In this document: piece after piece, positions 51,524 through 59,836 of the stretch
Layout of the letters: each line of letters opens with the position of its first letter
Numbering within the stretch: the first letter of the stretch is position 1
Origin: Hydrogenophaga sp.
GTDB lineage: Bacteria > Pseudomonadota > Gammaproteobacteria > Burkholderiales > Burkholderiaceae_C
Direction of reading: 5' to 3'
NCBI GenBank assembly: GCA_030653975.1
Contig: JAURYH010000055.1
Location: 50,678-114,677, forward strand
DNA length: 64,000 bases
Position numbers and translations under genes: made by a program
The notes under the pieces: model-generated
Databases searched by the model: none
Seen by the model: the letters and a program-made list of their open reading frames with translations, nothing else
Told to the model about the DNA's origin: nothing

Positions 51524-52405
51524 TCACACCGACTCCAGGTAGGTGATCACATCGAGCAGCCGCTCGTGCGAATCGCGCAGGTCTTCGGGGGCGGCCATCG
51601 CTACCTCGGGCATGTCCACCACCTCGACCGTGTTGAGGATCACCTTGTCCATCGAGTTGTAGTACACCACGCGCCAGCAGTTGGGCAGGCGCGTGTTGGA
51701 GATGCGGCAGTTGCCGTAACCGCGCGAGAGCATGAGCACGCGGCCGGTACCGAGATGGTGGTCGAGGAAACCGATGTCTTCGGGCGTGACCGGCAGCAGT
51801 GTGAAGTTGACCACGTGCGAGACCTGGCCGGGTTTCCAGCCGAGCACCTGGTCGCGGATTTCTTCCACCAGCAGGGGCGCGTTCTGCACGTTGGGTGGCA
51901 ACGGACCAGCCCAATGCGGCATGGCGTCCTGCGGCCACACGTCGTCCACCGCCATGGCGCGCAGCAGCGCCGGCACCGGGCTGACCTCAATCACGTCGTC
52001 AATCATGGTGCGCTCGCCGTCCACGGTGCGGAACGTGATGAGGCGCCACACGCCGGCCAGCACCGCTTCCTGGATGCGCACCTCCAGCGCGCCGTCTTCT
52101 TCGCGCACCAGGGCGCTGACCTCGCCCTCACCCATGATCTGCTTGATCAGCTGCAGGTCCTGCGCAGGCAGCGTGGTCAGCGCCACCTGGCCGCCCGGGC
52201 CACCTTGCGCAGTGCGGTCCAGCAGCGCCAGCACCTGACCCAACACCGCGCGCGCGGCTTCGCGCCCGGCCAGCTCTTCGGGCTCGGGCAGCACGGGTGG
52301 GCGGTAGGTGCCCATGTCTGTGGGCATGTGCACATAGTCCAGCTTTTCGTCTTCGGGCTGGGTGCCCGGGCCGATGGCCACGAGGGGGATGGGGAAGTCT
52401 TTCAT
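51524..52405 (-). CDS. hoxQ: hydrogenase expression/formation protein HoxQ (HupH family)
   Basis: PTDMGTYRPPVLPEPEE...NCRISNTRLPNCWRVVYYNSMDKVILNTVEVVDMPEV. Confidence 0.9.
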   Translation of the reverse strand: MKDFPIPLVAIGPGTQPEDEKLDYVHMPTDMGTYRPPVLPEPEELAGREAARAVLGQVLALLDRTAQGGPGGQVALTTLPAQDLQLIKQIMGEGEVSALVREEDGALEVRIQEAVLAGVWRLITFRTVDGERTMIDDVIEVSPVPALLRAMAVDDVWPQDAMPHWAGPLPPNVQNAPLLVEEIRDQVLGWKPGQVSHVVNFTLLPVTPEDIGFLDHHLGTGRVLMLSRGYGNCRISNTRLPNCWRVVYYNSMDKVILNTVEVVDMPEVAMAAPEDLRDSHERLLDVITYLESV

Positions 52406-52429
52406 GGGGTGTCCTCGGTGTCGGTCGGT

Positions 52430-52930
52430 TCAATGGCAGCCGCTGTCTTTGCTGGTGCTGCCCTGGCTCACCACGGGGATGCCGATGGTGGGCGGGCGTG
52501 AGGGTGGCATGGCAAGCGCGGCGGCCACACCGCTTTGGTACACGTCCCAGTCCTGCATGCCGGCGATGGCGGTGACGTACTGACCGTCGCGAAAGAACAG
52601 CAGGGTGGGCCAGCGCTGCGAGCCGTAACGGCGCGCCAACGCGTCCTCGTTGTCTCGCGGCACCACGGCCACCTGAAAGCGGTTTGGAAAAACCTTCATC
52701 AGTTCGGGCAGCACGGCCGCCACGTCCTGGCCTTCGGGGAACCGCACCGGGTCGCCCGCGAGCAGCACCAAGCGGTCGCCGCCGCCCGCGCTCCATGCGG
52801 CCACGCTGGTTTCGTCCACCCAGGCGGCATCGAAGTCGCGCACTAGGCGCATCACCAGCGGTGGCGCGGGGTTGGTGTCGGGCAGTGGCAGGGCAAAAGC
52901 CCGGCCGGTGGTGTCGGTGGCGGTGTTCAT
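52430..52930 (-). CDS. hoxO: thioredoxin-fold hydrogenase accessory protein HoxO (HupG family)
   Basis: LVLLAGDPVRFPEGQDVAAVLPELMKVFPNRFQVAVV...YGSQRWPTLLFFRDGQYV. Confidence 0.88.
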   Translation of the reverse strand: MNTATDTTGRAFALPLPDTNPAPPLVMRLVRDFDAAWVDETSVAAWSAGGGDRLVLLAGDPVRFPEGQDVAAVLPELMKVFPNRFQVAVVPRDNEDALARRYGSQRWPTLLFFRDGQYVTAIAGMQDWDVYQSGVAAALAMPPSRPPTIGIPVVSQGSTSKDSGCH

Positions 52931-52957
52931 GTCATCTCCTGTGTGTGGGGGTGGGTG

Positions 52958-53263
52958 TCAGGTCTGTCCGGACAACTGCCTGAGTTGTTCGGTGGTCATC
53001 TGTGAAGGCAGTTCAAAGCCGGCATCGCCACGGGCTCTCCGGCCCTGCATGGCGTCTTGCACTAGGTCCAGCGCCGCGTTGACTTCGGCGGCACGCTCGG
53101 TGCTGATGTGTTCGCGCGCGTCACCCAAGAACACCAGCAACCAGTCGCCGGGCTCACACGGACCGACCAGCGCGGTGTTCACCCGGCGCCGCTCGCCACG
53201 GCCTTCGCACCAGGCGTGTCCGGGCTCGATGGCGCTGACCTGCATGGGGATGCCGATGCACAT
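52958..53263 (-). CDS. hoxL: HypC-type MBH-specific chaperone HoxL
   Basis: MCIGIPMQVSAIEPGHAWCEG...LVGPCEPGDWLLVFLGDAREHI. Confidence 0.9.
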   Translation of the reverse strand: MCIGIPMQVSAIEPGHAWCEGRGERRRVNTALVGPCEPGDWLLVFLGDAREHISTERAAEVNAALDLVQDAMQGRRARGDAGFELPSQMTTEQLRQLSGQT

Positions 53264-53264
53264 G

Positions 53265-53936
53265 TCAGAGGTCCTTGGGGAAAAAGCGTTCGTCACCCGA
53301 ACGGCAGGCTTGCTCAGGCGCGGGACGCTGCGTCTCGTAGGCGGCCAACGCGAGCTCGTCCAGGGTGACCGCTTCGCGTTCGCCCAGCGGCGTGCGGCGC
53401 GGCACGGGCTCGCCACCCCAGCGCGCGATCTGGTCCACACCCAGGGCCAGCGCGTCTTCCATCGCAGCCTTCACCACCGGGCGCAGGCTGCCGCCGTAGT
53501 CTTCCAACTCCTGGGGCTGGCAGCCGATCAGCAACATCTGGGACGGGAACTTGCCGGTGAGCTGCGCCAGCGAAAGCACTTCCTGAAAACCGGTCTGGTG
53601 CAGGCTCATTTTTTTCGCGCCCATGAAGCGCGGCACAGCGTCGTCGCGCACCTGCTTCAGGGTACCGGGCTCCAGGCCGTAGTCGATGGCGTCGAAGATC
53701 AACAAACAGTCCGCCGCCTGCACGTGCTGGATCAGGTACAGCCCCTGCGTGCCGCCGTCGATGAGCGACACATGCCCGGCGAACTCGTAGCGGCGCTGCA
53801 GCGTCTCAATGCAGCGCACGCCAAAGCCCTCGTCGGCCCAGAGCAGGTTGCCAATGCCCAGCACCACGATCGCTGGCGGCTGGGCAGGGCTGTCACCCCT
53901 GGGGTGACAGGTGGTTTCGGACGGATGTCTGCTCAT
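53265..53936 (-). CDS. hoxM: MBH large-subunit maturation protease HoxM
   Basis: IVVLGIGNLLWADEGFGVRCIETLQRRYEF...DGGTQGLYLI...FDAIDYG. Confidence 0.93.
   Translation of the reverse strand: MSRHPSETTCHPRGDSPAQPPAIVVLGIGNLLWADEGFGVRCIETLQRRYEFAGHVSLIDGGTQGLYLIQHVQAADCLLIFDAIDYGLEPGTLKQVRDDAVPRFMGAKKMSLHQTGFQEVLSLAQLTGKFPSQMLLIGCQPQELEDYGGSLRPVVKAAMEDALALGVDQIARWGGEPVPRRTPLGEREAVTLDELALAAYETQRPAPEQACRSGDERFFPKDL
53890..53910. repeat. palindrome CTGTCACCCC-T-GGGGTGACAG in hoxM 5' coding region
   Basis: Perfect 10-bp arms with a 1-nt centre. Confidence 0.9.
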
Positions 53937-53958
53937 GTGGGGTGGTCCCGATAAACGC

Positions 53959-54330
53959 TCAGGGAGAATCAGAAGAAAAGGGTGCGGCACCGCTCGGGGA
54001 TCTGTGCGCCACCGCATACAGGCGCTTCCAGGCATGGAAGCTGTCCCAGGCGGACTGGTGTGCGAGCCAGAAGGCCGTATCGATACCGAACTGCCGCGCA
54101 CAGCGGATGGCGGTGTCGGGCGACATGGCGCGCTGACCGTGCACCAACTCGTGCAGCCGGCGGCGCGACAGTCCAAGCAGCCGGGCCGCCTCGCTCTGGT
54201 TGAGCGAGAGCGGTGCCAGGCAGGTGCGCGCCAGCAGCCGACCCGGGTGCATGGGCGTGCGCACCGGCACCCCCTTCGGAGGAAGCACCGAAGCAGCAGC
54301 GAGCCAGCGGGGATGAGCGGAGAGCGACAT
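53959..54330 (-). CDS. HigA/VapI-family XRE regulator (orphan antitoxin-like)
   Basis: MHPGRLLARTCLAPLSLNQSEAARLLGLSRRRLHELVHGQRAMSPDTAIRCARQFGIDTAFWLAHQSAWDSFHAWK; no toxin ORF next to it. Confidence 0.85.
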   Translation of the reverse strand: MSLSAHPRWLAAASVLPPKGVPVRTPMHPGRLLARTCLAPLSLNQSEAARLLGLSRRRLHELVHGQRAMSPDTAIRCARQFGIDTAFWLAHQSAWDSFHAWKRLYAVAHRSPSGAAPFSSDSP

Positions 54331-54393
54331 CTAAATCGAATGAACGTTGCGCGACCAATAAAAATAAACTCGGAGCGAAATGCCTCAACCCAG

Positions 54394-54407
54394 GGTTCCG
54401 CGGAACC
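54394..54407. repeat. perfect 14-bp palindrome GGTTCCGCGGAACC upstream of the higA-like gene
   Basis: Direct reading; followed by CCATCGACAAGCTCAGGACGG, a motif seen as a dispersed repeat in related genomes (recalled, not searched). Confidence 0.7.
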
Positions 54408-54479
54408 GTCCATCGACAAGCTCAGGACGGGCCGCCAATAACGCCCCTTTGGGGAGGGCGCCGAAGGCGGCGCGGGGGG

Positions 54480-55229
54480 TTAATCCTTGAACGTGCGGTG
54501 GCCGGAGATCATCGTGCTCACGATACTCTGGCGACCCATGATGTCCTCGCGGATCGCAGCGTAGATGTGGAAGATGATGAAGATGACCATGCCCCACATG
54601 CCCAAGCGGTGCCAGGTGTGCACATCCTGGCTCTGGCCGAACAGCGGAATCACCCAGGTGGTGAACAGCGTGTGCGCCCAGGATCCCGGCTGTGTGCCTT
54701 CCCCGTACAACGCAAAGCCGGTGACGATCATGAACAGGCCAATGCCGAGATACAGGGTAAACATGGCGAACCTGGCCAGCGGGTTGTGTCCCACGTACTG
54801 GTTGGGCTTGGGAGCGATAAACAGGTACCACGCCAGCACTTGAATCACCTCACGCCAGTAGGCTTTCTGGAAAAGCGGGACCCAGAACAGTTCGCGAGCG
54901 TGGTGGTTGCCGACGATCGCCCAGTAGGCGCGCCCGAGCAGGCCCACGGCCAGGATGTACCCAGCGGTGAAGTGCGCGAAGCGGATGTAGCCCATCAGGT
55001 AGTTGTCGCTGGCCTCGCCCGGCATGGTCGGCAGCGGCACGCCGATGAAGTAGCCGGTAATGGCCAGCACGGTGATCGCTGCGGCGTTGATCCAGTGCCA
55101 GATGCGCACCGGCGCTTCATAGACGTAGACCGACTTGATGGAATCGCCGAGCAAGACGGCGTTGTTGTCGATGCCGGTGGCATCGGCCTGGCGCTGCTGG
55201 GCCAGTTCTTGGGCAGACAGAGTGGACAT
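54480..55229 (-). CDS. hoxZ: MBH b-type cytochrome subunit HoxZ
   Basis: VYVYEAPVRIWHWINAAAITVLAITGYFIG...YIRFAHFTAGYILAVGLLGRAYW...HTWHRLGMWGMVIFIIFHIYAAIREDIMGRQS. Confidence 0.95.
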   Translation of the reverse strand: MSTLSAQELAQQRQADATGIDNNAVLLGDSIKSVYVYEAPVRIWHWINAAAITVLAITGYFIGVPLPTMPGEASDNYLMGYIRFAHFTAGYILAVGLLGRAYWAIVGNHHARELFWVPLFQKAYWREVIQVLAWYLFIAPKPNQYVGHNPLARFAMFTLYLGIGLFMIVTGFALYGEGTQPGSWAHTLFTTWVIPLFGQSQDVHTWHRLGMWGMVIFIIFHIYAAIREDIMGRQSIVSTMISGHRTFKD

Positions 55230-55255
55230 GATGTGCTCCGAGTGGGGAACGACGG

Positions 55256-55477
55256 TCACTTCGACACGGCCTGGCCCCGGCGTGCGCGCCACTGGCGCAC
55301 AGCCATCACACCCAGCCCGATTCCGAACAGCGCGAGCAGTTGCTCGACGCCGACGGCGTGGGTGAGCATGTCCCACAGCTCGTGGGGGCCGTGACCATCG
55401 TGGGCCTGCGCGGCGCCCGTCAGGCCCAGCAGCAGTGCGGTTGTGCCCAGTTGGCGCAGGTTTTTTTTCACTTGCAT
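55256..55477 (-). CDS. small signal-peptide/TM protein (74 aa) between hoxG and hoxZ
   Basis: MQVKKNLRQLGTTALLLGLTGAAQAHDGHGPHELWDMLTHAVGVEQLLALFGIGLGVMAVRQWRARRGQAVSK; AGGAG-like RBS upstream. Confidence 0.75.
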   Translation of the reverse strand: MQVKKNLRQLGTTALLLGLTGAAQAHDGHGPHELWDMLTHAVGVEQLLALFGIGLGVMAVRQWRARRGQAVSK

Positions 55478-55535
55478 GTTTATCTCCTCGTGTGGGTTCA
55501 TTTCATTTCCGGGATGGGCGCCGTGCCCGCGTGCC

Positions 55536-55622
55536 CCGATCCAGCGCACGCAGAGAATCCGGCTTTGCCGGTCCCGGGGCGTAGTCTCCCTGAGGGGAAG
55601 ACGCGAAGCGGCGCAGGGGGTC
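55536..55622. repeat. dispersed repeat, family 1, copy C (inverted)
   Basis: Reverse complement CCCCCTGCGCCGCTTCGCGTCTTCCCCTCAGGGAGACTACGCCCCGGGACCGGCAAAGCCGGATTCTCTGCGTGCGCTGGAT. Confidence 0.75.
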
Positions 55623-55625
55623 ATC

Positions 55626-57485
55626 TCACCTCACCGTGACGCGGGCCATTTCCTGACCGTCTTCGCTCATCACGTGCGTGGAGCAGGCCAGGCAGGGGTC
55701 GAAGCTGTGCAGCGTGCGCAGAATTTCCAACGGCTGCTCCGGGTTGACCATGGGCGTGTTCATCAGCGAAGCTTCGAAAGCGCCGATCTGACCCTTGGTG
55801 TCGCGTGGCGAGCCGTTCCAGGTGGTGGGCACCACGCACTGGTAGTTCTCGATTTTGCCGTCCTTGATCTTGATCCAGTGGCCCAGCATGCCGCGCGGCG
55901 CGGCCACTGTGCCCACGCCTTTGGCTTCTTTGGGCCAGGTGGCCGGATCCCACTTCTCGATGTTGGCGGTACTGGTGTCGCCAGCCTTGATGTTGCCAAT
56001 CAGTTGCTTGAAGTCGTCCAACATCATCTCGCCGCTGTACTGGCTCTCCAGCGCGCGGGCCAGGGTACGACCGATGGTGGTGGGCAGCAGTTGCTTGAGC
56101 GTGTAGTTGGTTTCCGGCAGGCCCAGTGCTTTGGGCAGGGCCCTGTTGATCGCGACGGCAGACTCGTCCACCTGTTGCTTGACGCGCTGGCAGTATTTGT
56201 TGCCCTGCACCGCATGGGCGTAGCCCAGGATGTAGCGCGACAGCGGACCGACCTCGACCGCGTGGCCACGCCAGCGCGGACTCTTGATCCAGGAGTATTT
56301 TGCGGACTCGTCGAGCTGCTCAATGTTGGTGCGCGTGCCCTTGAAGTTGGGACCTTCGGGCTTGTAGTTGGCCTCTGTCACGCCATCCCAGGGGTGCAGA
56401 CCCTTGCTTTCGTCGGCGTATTTGTACCAGCTGTGGTTCACGAATTCCTGCACCTGCTCGGGGTCGCGCGGATCGATCTCATGGATCTTGTCCCAGTTGC
56501 CATTGAGGATCACGCCGCCGGGCAACTGTTGTGTGCTGCGGTCGTTGGGCACTTTCTCATAGGTGCCGTAATCGGCGACATTGGTGGCCGAGAGGCCGCC
56601 GCCGTAGAGCCAGCCAGCCTGTTTGTAAATGGTGCCAATGGCCAGCACGTCAGGTACATAGACGTTCTTGTTGAACTCGATGATCTCGTTGATGCGTGCC
56701 TCGACGAAGTTCAGACGCTCCATGTTGATGGGTGCGCCGGCCGCGCCGTCGCCGTCGATGTTGATCGCGCAGGGAACCCCGCCCACGAGGTAGTTCGGGT
56801 GCGGATTCTTTCCCCCAAAAATGGTGTGGATCTTCACCCACTCTTTTTGCAGATCCAGCGCTTCGAGGTAGTGCGTGACCGCCATCAGGTTGGCTTCGGC
56901 TGGCAGCGCATAGGCCTTGGAACCCCAGTAGCCGTTGGCGAAGGGGCCGAGCTGACCGCTGGCAACAAACTTCTTCAGGCGGTTCTGCACGTCTCGGAAG
57001 TAGCCGGGCGAGGAAAGCGGGTGCGAGGGCGACACCATCTGCTGCAGCTCGCTGGTTTTCTTCGGATCGGCGTTCAGGGCCGACAGCACGTCCACCCAGT
57101 CCAGCGCGTGCAGGTGGTAAAAGTGCACCGCGTGGTCGTGCACCTGCAGCGTCTTGGCCATGATCTCGCGGATGAGATAAGCGTTGAGCGGAATCTGAAT
57201 GCCCAGCGCATCCTCCACCGCGCGCACCGAGGCCAGCGCGTGGCAGCCGGTGCAGACGCCGCATATGCGCTCCACGAAGGCCCAGGCGTCGCGCGGGTCG
57301 CGACCCTTCAGAATCACCTCCAGACCGCGCCACATGGTGCCGGTGGAGACCGCGTTGCGGATCACATTGTTGCTGTCGAGGTTGACCTCGCAGCGCATAT
57401 GGCCCTCGATGCGCGTGACAGGGTCGACGACGATGCGCCGGCCGGTGTTGTCCATGCGAAAGCCTTGAGTTTCGTAAGCACCCAT
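55626..57485 (-). CDS. hoxG: membrane-bound [NiFe] hydrogenase large subunit HoxG
   Basis: [54 protein letters not shown]. Confidence 0.96.
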   Translation of the reverse strand: MGAYETQGFRMDNTGRRIVVDPVTRIEGHMRCEVNLDSNNVIRNAVSTGTMWRGLEVILKGRDPRDAWAFVERICGVCTGCHALASVRAVEDALGIQIPLNAYLIREIMAKTLQVHDHAVHFYHLHALDWVDVLSALNADPKKTSELQQMVSPSHPLSSPGYFRDVQNRLKKFVASGQLGPFANGYWGSKAYALPAEANLMAVTHYLEALDLQKEWVKIHTIFGGKNPHPNYLVGGVPCAINIDGDGAAGAPINMERLNFVEARINEIIEFNKNVYVPDVLAIGTIYKQAGWLYGGGLSATNVADYGTYEKVPNDRSTQQLPGGVILNGNWDKIHEIDPRDPEQVQEFVNHSWYKYADESKGLHPWDGVTEANYKPEGPNFKGTRTNIEQLDESAKYSWIKSPRWRGHAVEVGPLSRYILGYAHAVQGNKYCQRVKQQVDESAVAINRALPKALGLPETNYTLKQLLPTTIGRTLARALESQYSGEMMLDDFKQLIGNIKAGDTSTANIEKWDPATWPKEAKGVGTVAAPRGMLGHWIKIKDGKIENYQCVVPTTWNGSPRDTKGQIGAFEASLMNTPMVNPEQPLEILRTLHSFDPCLACSTHVMSEDGQEMARVTVR

Positions 57486-57505
57486 GTTCTTGTTCCTCGG
57501 TCGTG

Positions 57506-58597
57506 TCAGTGGTTGGTGGGTGTGGAGGCGTCGGGCTTGCGCGCGTTGTCGCGGGCACGCTTGGCCACCGAGATGGCGGCGTGCGCCGCCACCGCCGCCC
57601 CCACCACACCGGCGGCGGTGCCACCGATCTGGTCTGCGTTGGCCTCGATGCCGAAGGCGTGGATGTCGGTCAGGCGGTCGTAGAACGAGCCCTTGTCCCA
57701 GAAGCCGTCTTCCGAGCAACCGATGCAGCCGTGACCGGCCTTGATCGGGAAGCTGGTGCCCTCGTTCCACTGCACTGTGGAGCAGGCGTTGTAGGTCGTT
57801 GGCCCCTTGCAGCCAACCTTGTAAAGGCAGTAGCCACGGCGCGCGGACTCGTCGTCCCAGGCCTCGACGAACTGGCCGGCGTCGAAGTGAGGACGGCGGT
57901 AGCACTTGTCGTGGATGCGCTGGCTGTAGAACATCTTCGGCCGACCCTGGCGGTCCAGTTCGGGGATGCGGTCAAACGTCAGCATGTAGGTGATCACGCC
58001 CGTCATCACCTCGGGGATGGGCGGGCAACCCGGCACCTTGATGATGGGCTTGTCCGTGATGACCTTGTGTATCGGTGTGGCCTGCGTCGGGTTAGGCTTG
58101 GCGGCCTGCACGCAACCCCAGGAGGCGCACGAACCCCAGGCGATGATGGCCTTGGCGTCCTTGGCCACCTTCTGCAGCTTCTCGACGAAGGGCTTGCCCG
58201 ACTGGATGCAGAACATTCCATCTTCATTCAGCGGCGGGTTGCCTTCCACCGCCAGGATGTACTGACCCTTGTACTTGGTGATGAGTTCTTCGAGAAGGGC
58301 CTCGGCCTGGTGGCCGGCGGCGGCCATCAGGGTGTCGTCGTAGTCCAGCGAGATCATGGACAGCACCACGTCTTTTGCCAGCGGGTGCGCCGAACGGATG
58401 AACGCTTCGGTGCAGCAGGTGCATTCCAGCCCGTGCAGCCAGATCACCGGGGTGCGCGGCTTGTTTTCCATGGCGTGCGCGATCTGCGGCACGAACGAGG
58501 GCGCCAGCCCGAGCGAGGTGGCGGTGAGCGAGCAGTACTTCAGAAGGCTGCGGCGCGAGATGCCCTTGCGGCGCATGACTTCGTAGAAGGTTTCCAT
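57506..58597 (-). CDS. hoxK: membrane-bound [NiFe] hydrogenase small subunit HoxK, Tat-exported, 6-Cys O2-tolerant type
   Basis: Tat motif [41 protein letters not shown]-terminal anchor. Confidence 0.96.
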   Translation of the reverse strand: METFYEVMRRKGISRRSLLKYCSLTATSLGLAPSFVPQIAHAMENKPRTPVIWLHGLECTCCTEAFIRSAHPLAKDVVLSMISLDYDDTLMAAAGHQAEALLEELITKYKGQYILAVEGNPPLNEDGMFCIQSGKPFVEKLQKVAKDAKAIIAWGSCASWGCVQAAKPNPTQATPIHKVITDKPIIKVPGCPPIPEVMTGVITYMLTFDRIPELDRQGRPKMFYSQRIHDKCYRRPHFDAGQFVEAWDDESARRGYCLYKVGCKGPTTYNACSTVQWNEGTSFPIKAGHGCIGCSEDGFWDKGSFYDRLTDIHAFGIEANADQIGGTAAGVVGAAVAAHAAISVAKRARDNARKPDASTPTNH

Positions 58598-58696
58598 AGA
58601 GTAATGTCTCCAGTTGCTTTTTGATGATCGCCACGTCCCGTGCAAGGAATGCAGAGAGAACGCGGCGCACTTTTCAGGTGGGGGCGCATGTTCATC

Positions 58697-58711
58697 GCAA
58701 GTCGTGCGCCA
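58697..58711 (-). promoter_or_regulatory. sigma54 (RpoN) -24/-12 promoter for hoxK
   Basis: Minus strand TGGCGCACGACTTGC: GG-N10-GC, matches TGGCAC-N5-TTGC in all but one position; about 100 bp before hoxK ATG. Confidence 0.75.
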
Positions 58712-58715
58712 ACGA

Positions 58716-58730
58716 TCCCGCATCGCGGGA
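58716..58730. promoter_or_regulatory. inverted repeat TCCCGC-ATC-GCGGGA abutting the sigma54 box
   Basis: Perfect 6-bp arms. Confidence 0.5.
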
Positions 58731-58877
58731 ATACCCTGAGCGACCCGCTTAAGTGCTTGTTTCCGTTGGCATTCAGCGTGGGCCGATTCAGCCTAATAGA
58801 TCAACACGCGCAGAGACTGAAATAACAAGATCCATTTTCTCGATCGAAACGGAAATAAACTATCCAGCAGGAACATT

Positions 58878-58899
58878 CCATACGCTGTACAGCGTATGG
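58878..58899. promoter_or_regulatory. perfect 22-bp palindrome CCATACGCTGTACAGCGTATGG, operator-like
   Basis: Sequence equals its own reverse complement over 22 bp; sits just before toxin remnant. Confidence 0.9.
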
Positions 58900-59150
58900 T
58901 TGACGCGTAGTCAATACTTGGTCCGTCTCGCCTTTGGGCCTTTGGTCTTGCGGGCGATGTGGAACTCGTAGGGCAGGGAATCAGCGAATTGCGTGTTCAC
59001 CATGGCCATGGATACCGCATCTACTTCCAGAAGAGAGGAAGCACGATCATCGTCCTGCTGTGCGGCGGAGACAAAAGCACGCAAGTGAAGGACATCAATG
59101 CCGCAAAGCGCCTGGCTGAAGCATGGAGCGAATTGCTGGGCGTCTACCTG
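58880..59150 (+). pseudogene. decayed RelE/HigB (Gp49-like) toxin gene
   Basis: GDVELVGQGISELRVHHGHGYRIYFQKRGSTIIVLLCGGDKSTQVKDINAAKRLAEAW is a toxin C-terminal core; N-terminus missing or frameshifted (VWLT... in another frame). Confidence 0.65.
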
Positions 59151-59710
59151 CAGCGCCTGCGTTGCCTCAGCATGCAGTACGCACAAGGAACCCATTTCAC
59201 CGTCCCGACCCGCGAGCCCTTTTGCAGTCGGACACCTGGCGCACCAAATCAGCGATCTGGTGGTACTTGGCCTGAGCCCCGGCCGAGGTGCGTGCACACG
59301 CGCTCGACCGTGGGCCGCTCGCTCCGGGCGAGCACGTCGTCGGCAGCGGCCCAACCCCATTGACTTGGATGCCTTGGGACACTCTCGTACTTTTGGTTTG
59401 CATCGCCCTCTTCCGTGATGTAAATTACTTTCGATAAGATATAGTTATTGAAACTTATCTCCCCGACAGCTCAGAAGGAGCGAGCGCATTTTTGTCGCTT
59501 CACAACTCTCACCGGGCGACTGCTCACGCTACAGAAAACGTCTGCGCCCCGTTCGCAGAAACTGATCGATGCTACTTCGCACGCAATTTCTCTGCGGGAC
59601 TTTTGCGGGACTGGGCTCTGAAATACATGTCTAAACAGAGTAGTTTTGGTACATTGGGCGGTCACAGAGCCTATATAAATCAACAACTTAAATATGATCT
59701 GGTAGCTACG

Positions 59711-59750
59711 AACCAAGGGGTCGTGGGTTCAATTCCTGCCAGCCGCACCA
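59711..59750 (+). other. tRNA 3'-end fragment (T arm + acceptor + CCA), no matching 5' half
   Basis: AACCAAGGGGTCGTGGGTTCAATTCCTGCCAGCCGCACCA; GTGGG-TTCAATT-CCTGC T arm and CAGCCGC-A-CCA acceptor strand; no GCGGCTG D-arm partner immediately upstream. Confidence 0.6.
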
Positions 59751-59752
59751 AA

Positions 59753-59788
59753 CAAAAAACCCTGTAGCCAAAAGCTGCAGGGTTTTTT
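59753..59788 (+). terminator. rho-independent terminator
   Basis: AAAAAACCCTGTAGC-CAAAA-GCTGCAGGGTTTTTT. Confidence 0.88.
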
Positions 59789-59836
59789 CATTTCTGCCGC
59801 CGAAAGAATGGCGCAAGCCTGCGGCGAAAGGCCACC

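Noticed and set aside
51127-51546. 139-aa plus ORF containing PLTPTLSPEGRGSQAPS
   Set aside because: Peptide is the translation of a widespread intergenic repeat and the frame is antisense to hoxR; not treated as a gene.
54331-54479. HigB toxin gene next to the HigA-like gene
   Set aside because: No ORF with RelE/HigB features in the gap; neighbours are hoxZ and hoxM.
59461-59750. Complete tRNA or tmRNA gene
   Set aside because: Could not pair a 7-bp acceptor stem (GCGGCTG not found upstream) or form a proper anticodon arm; no tmRNA tag ORF recognised. Only the 3' fragment is claimed.
59492-59767. 91-aa ORF ending NQGVVGSIPASRTKQ
   Set aside because: VVGSIPA-type peptides come from translating a tRNA T-arm; treated as non-coding.
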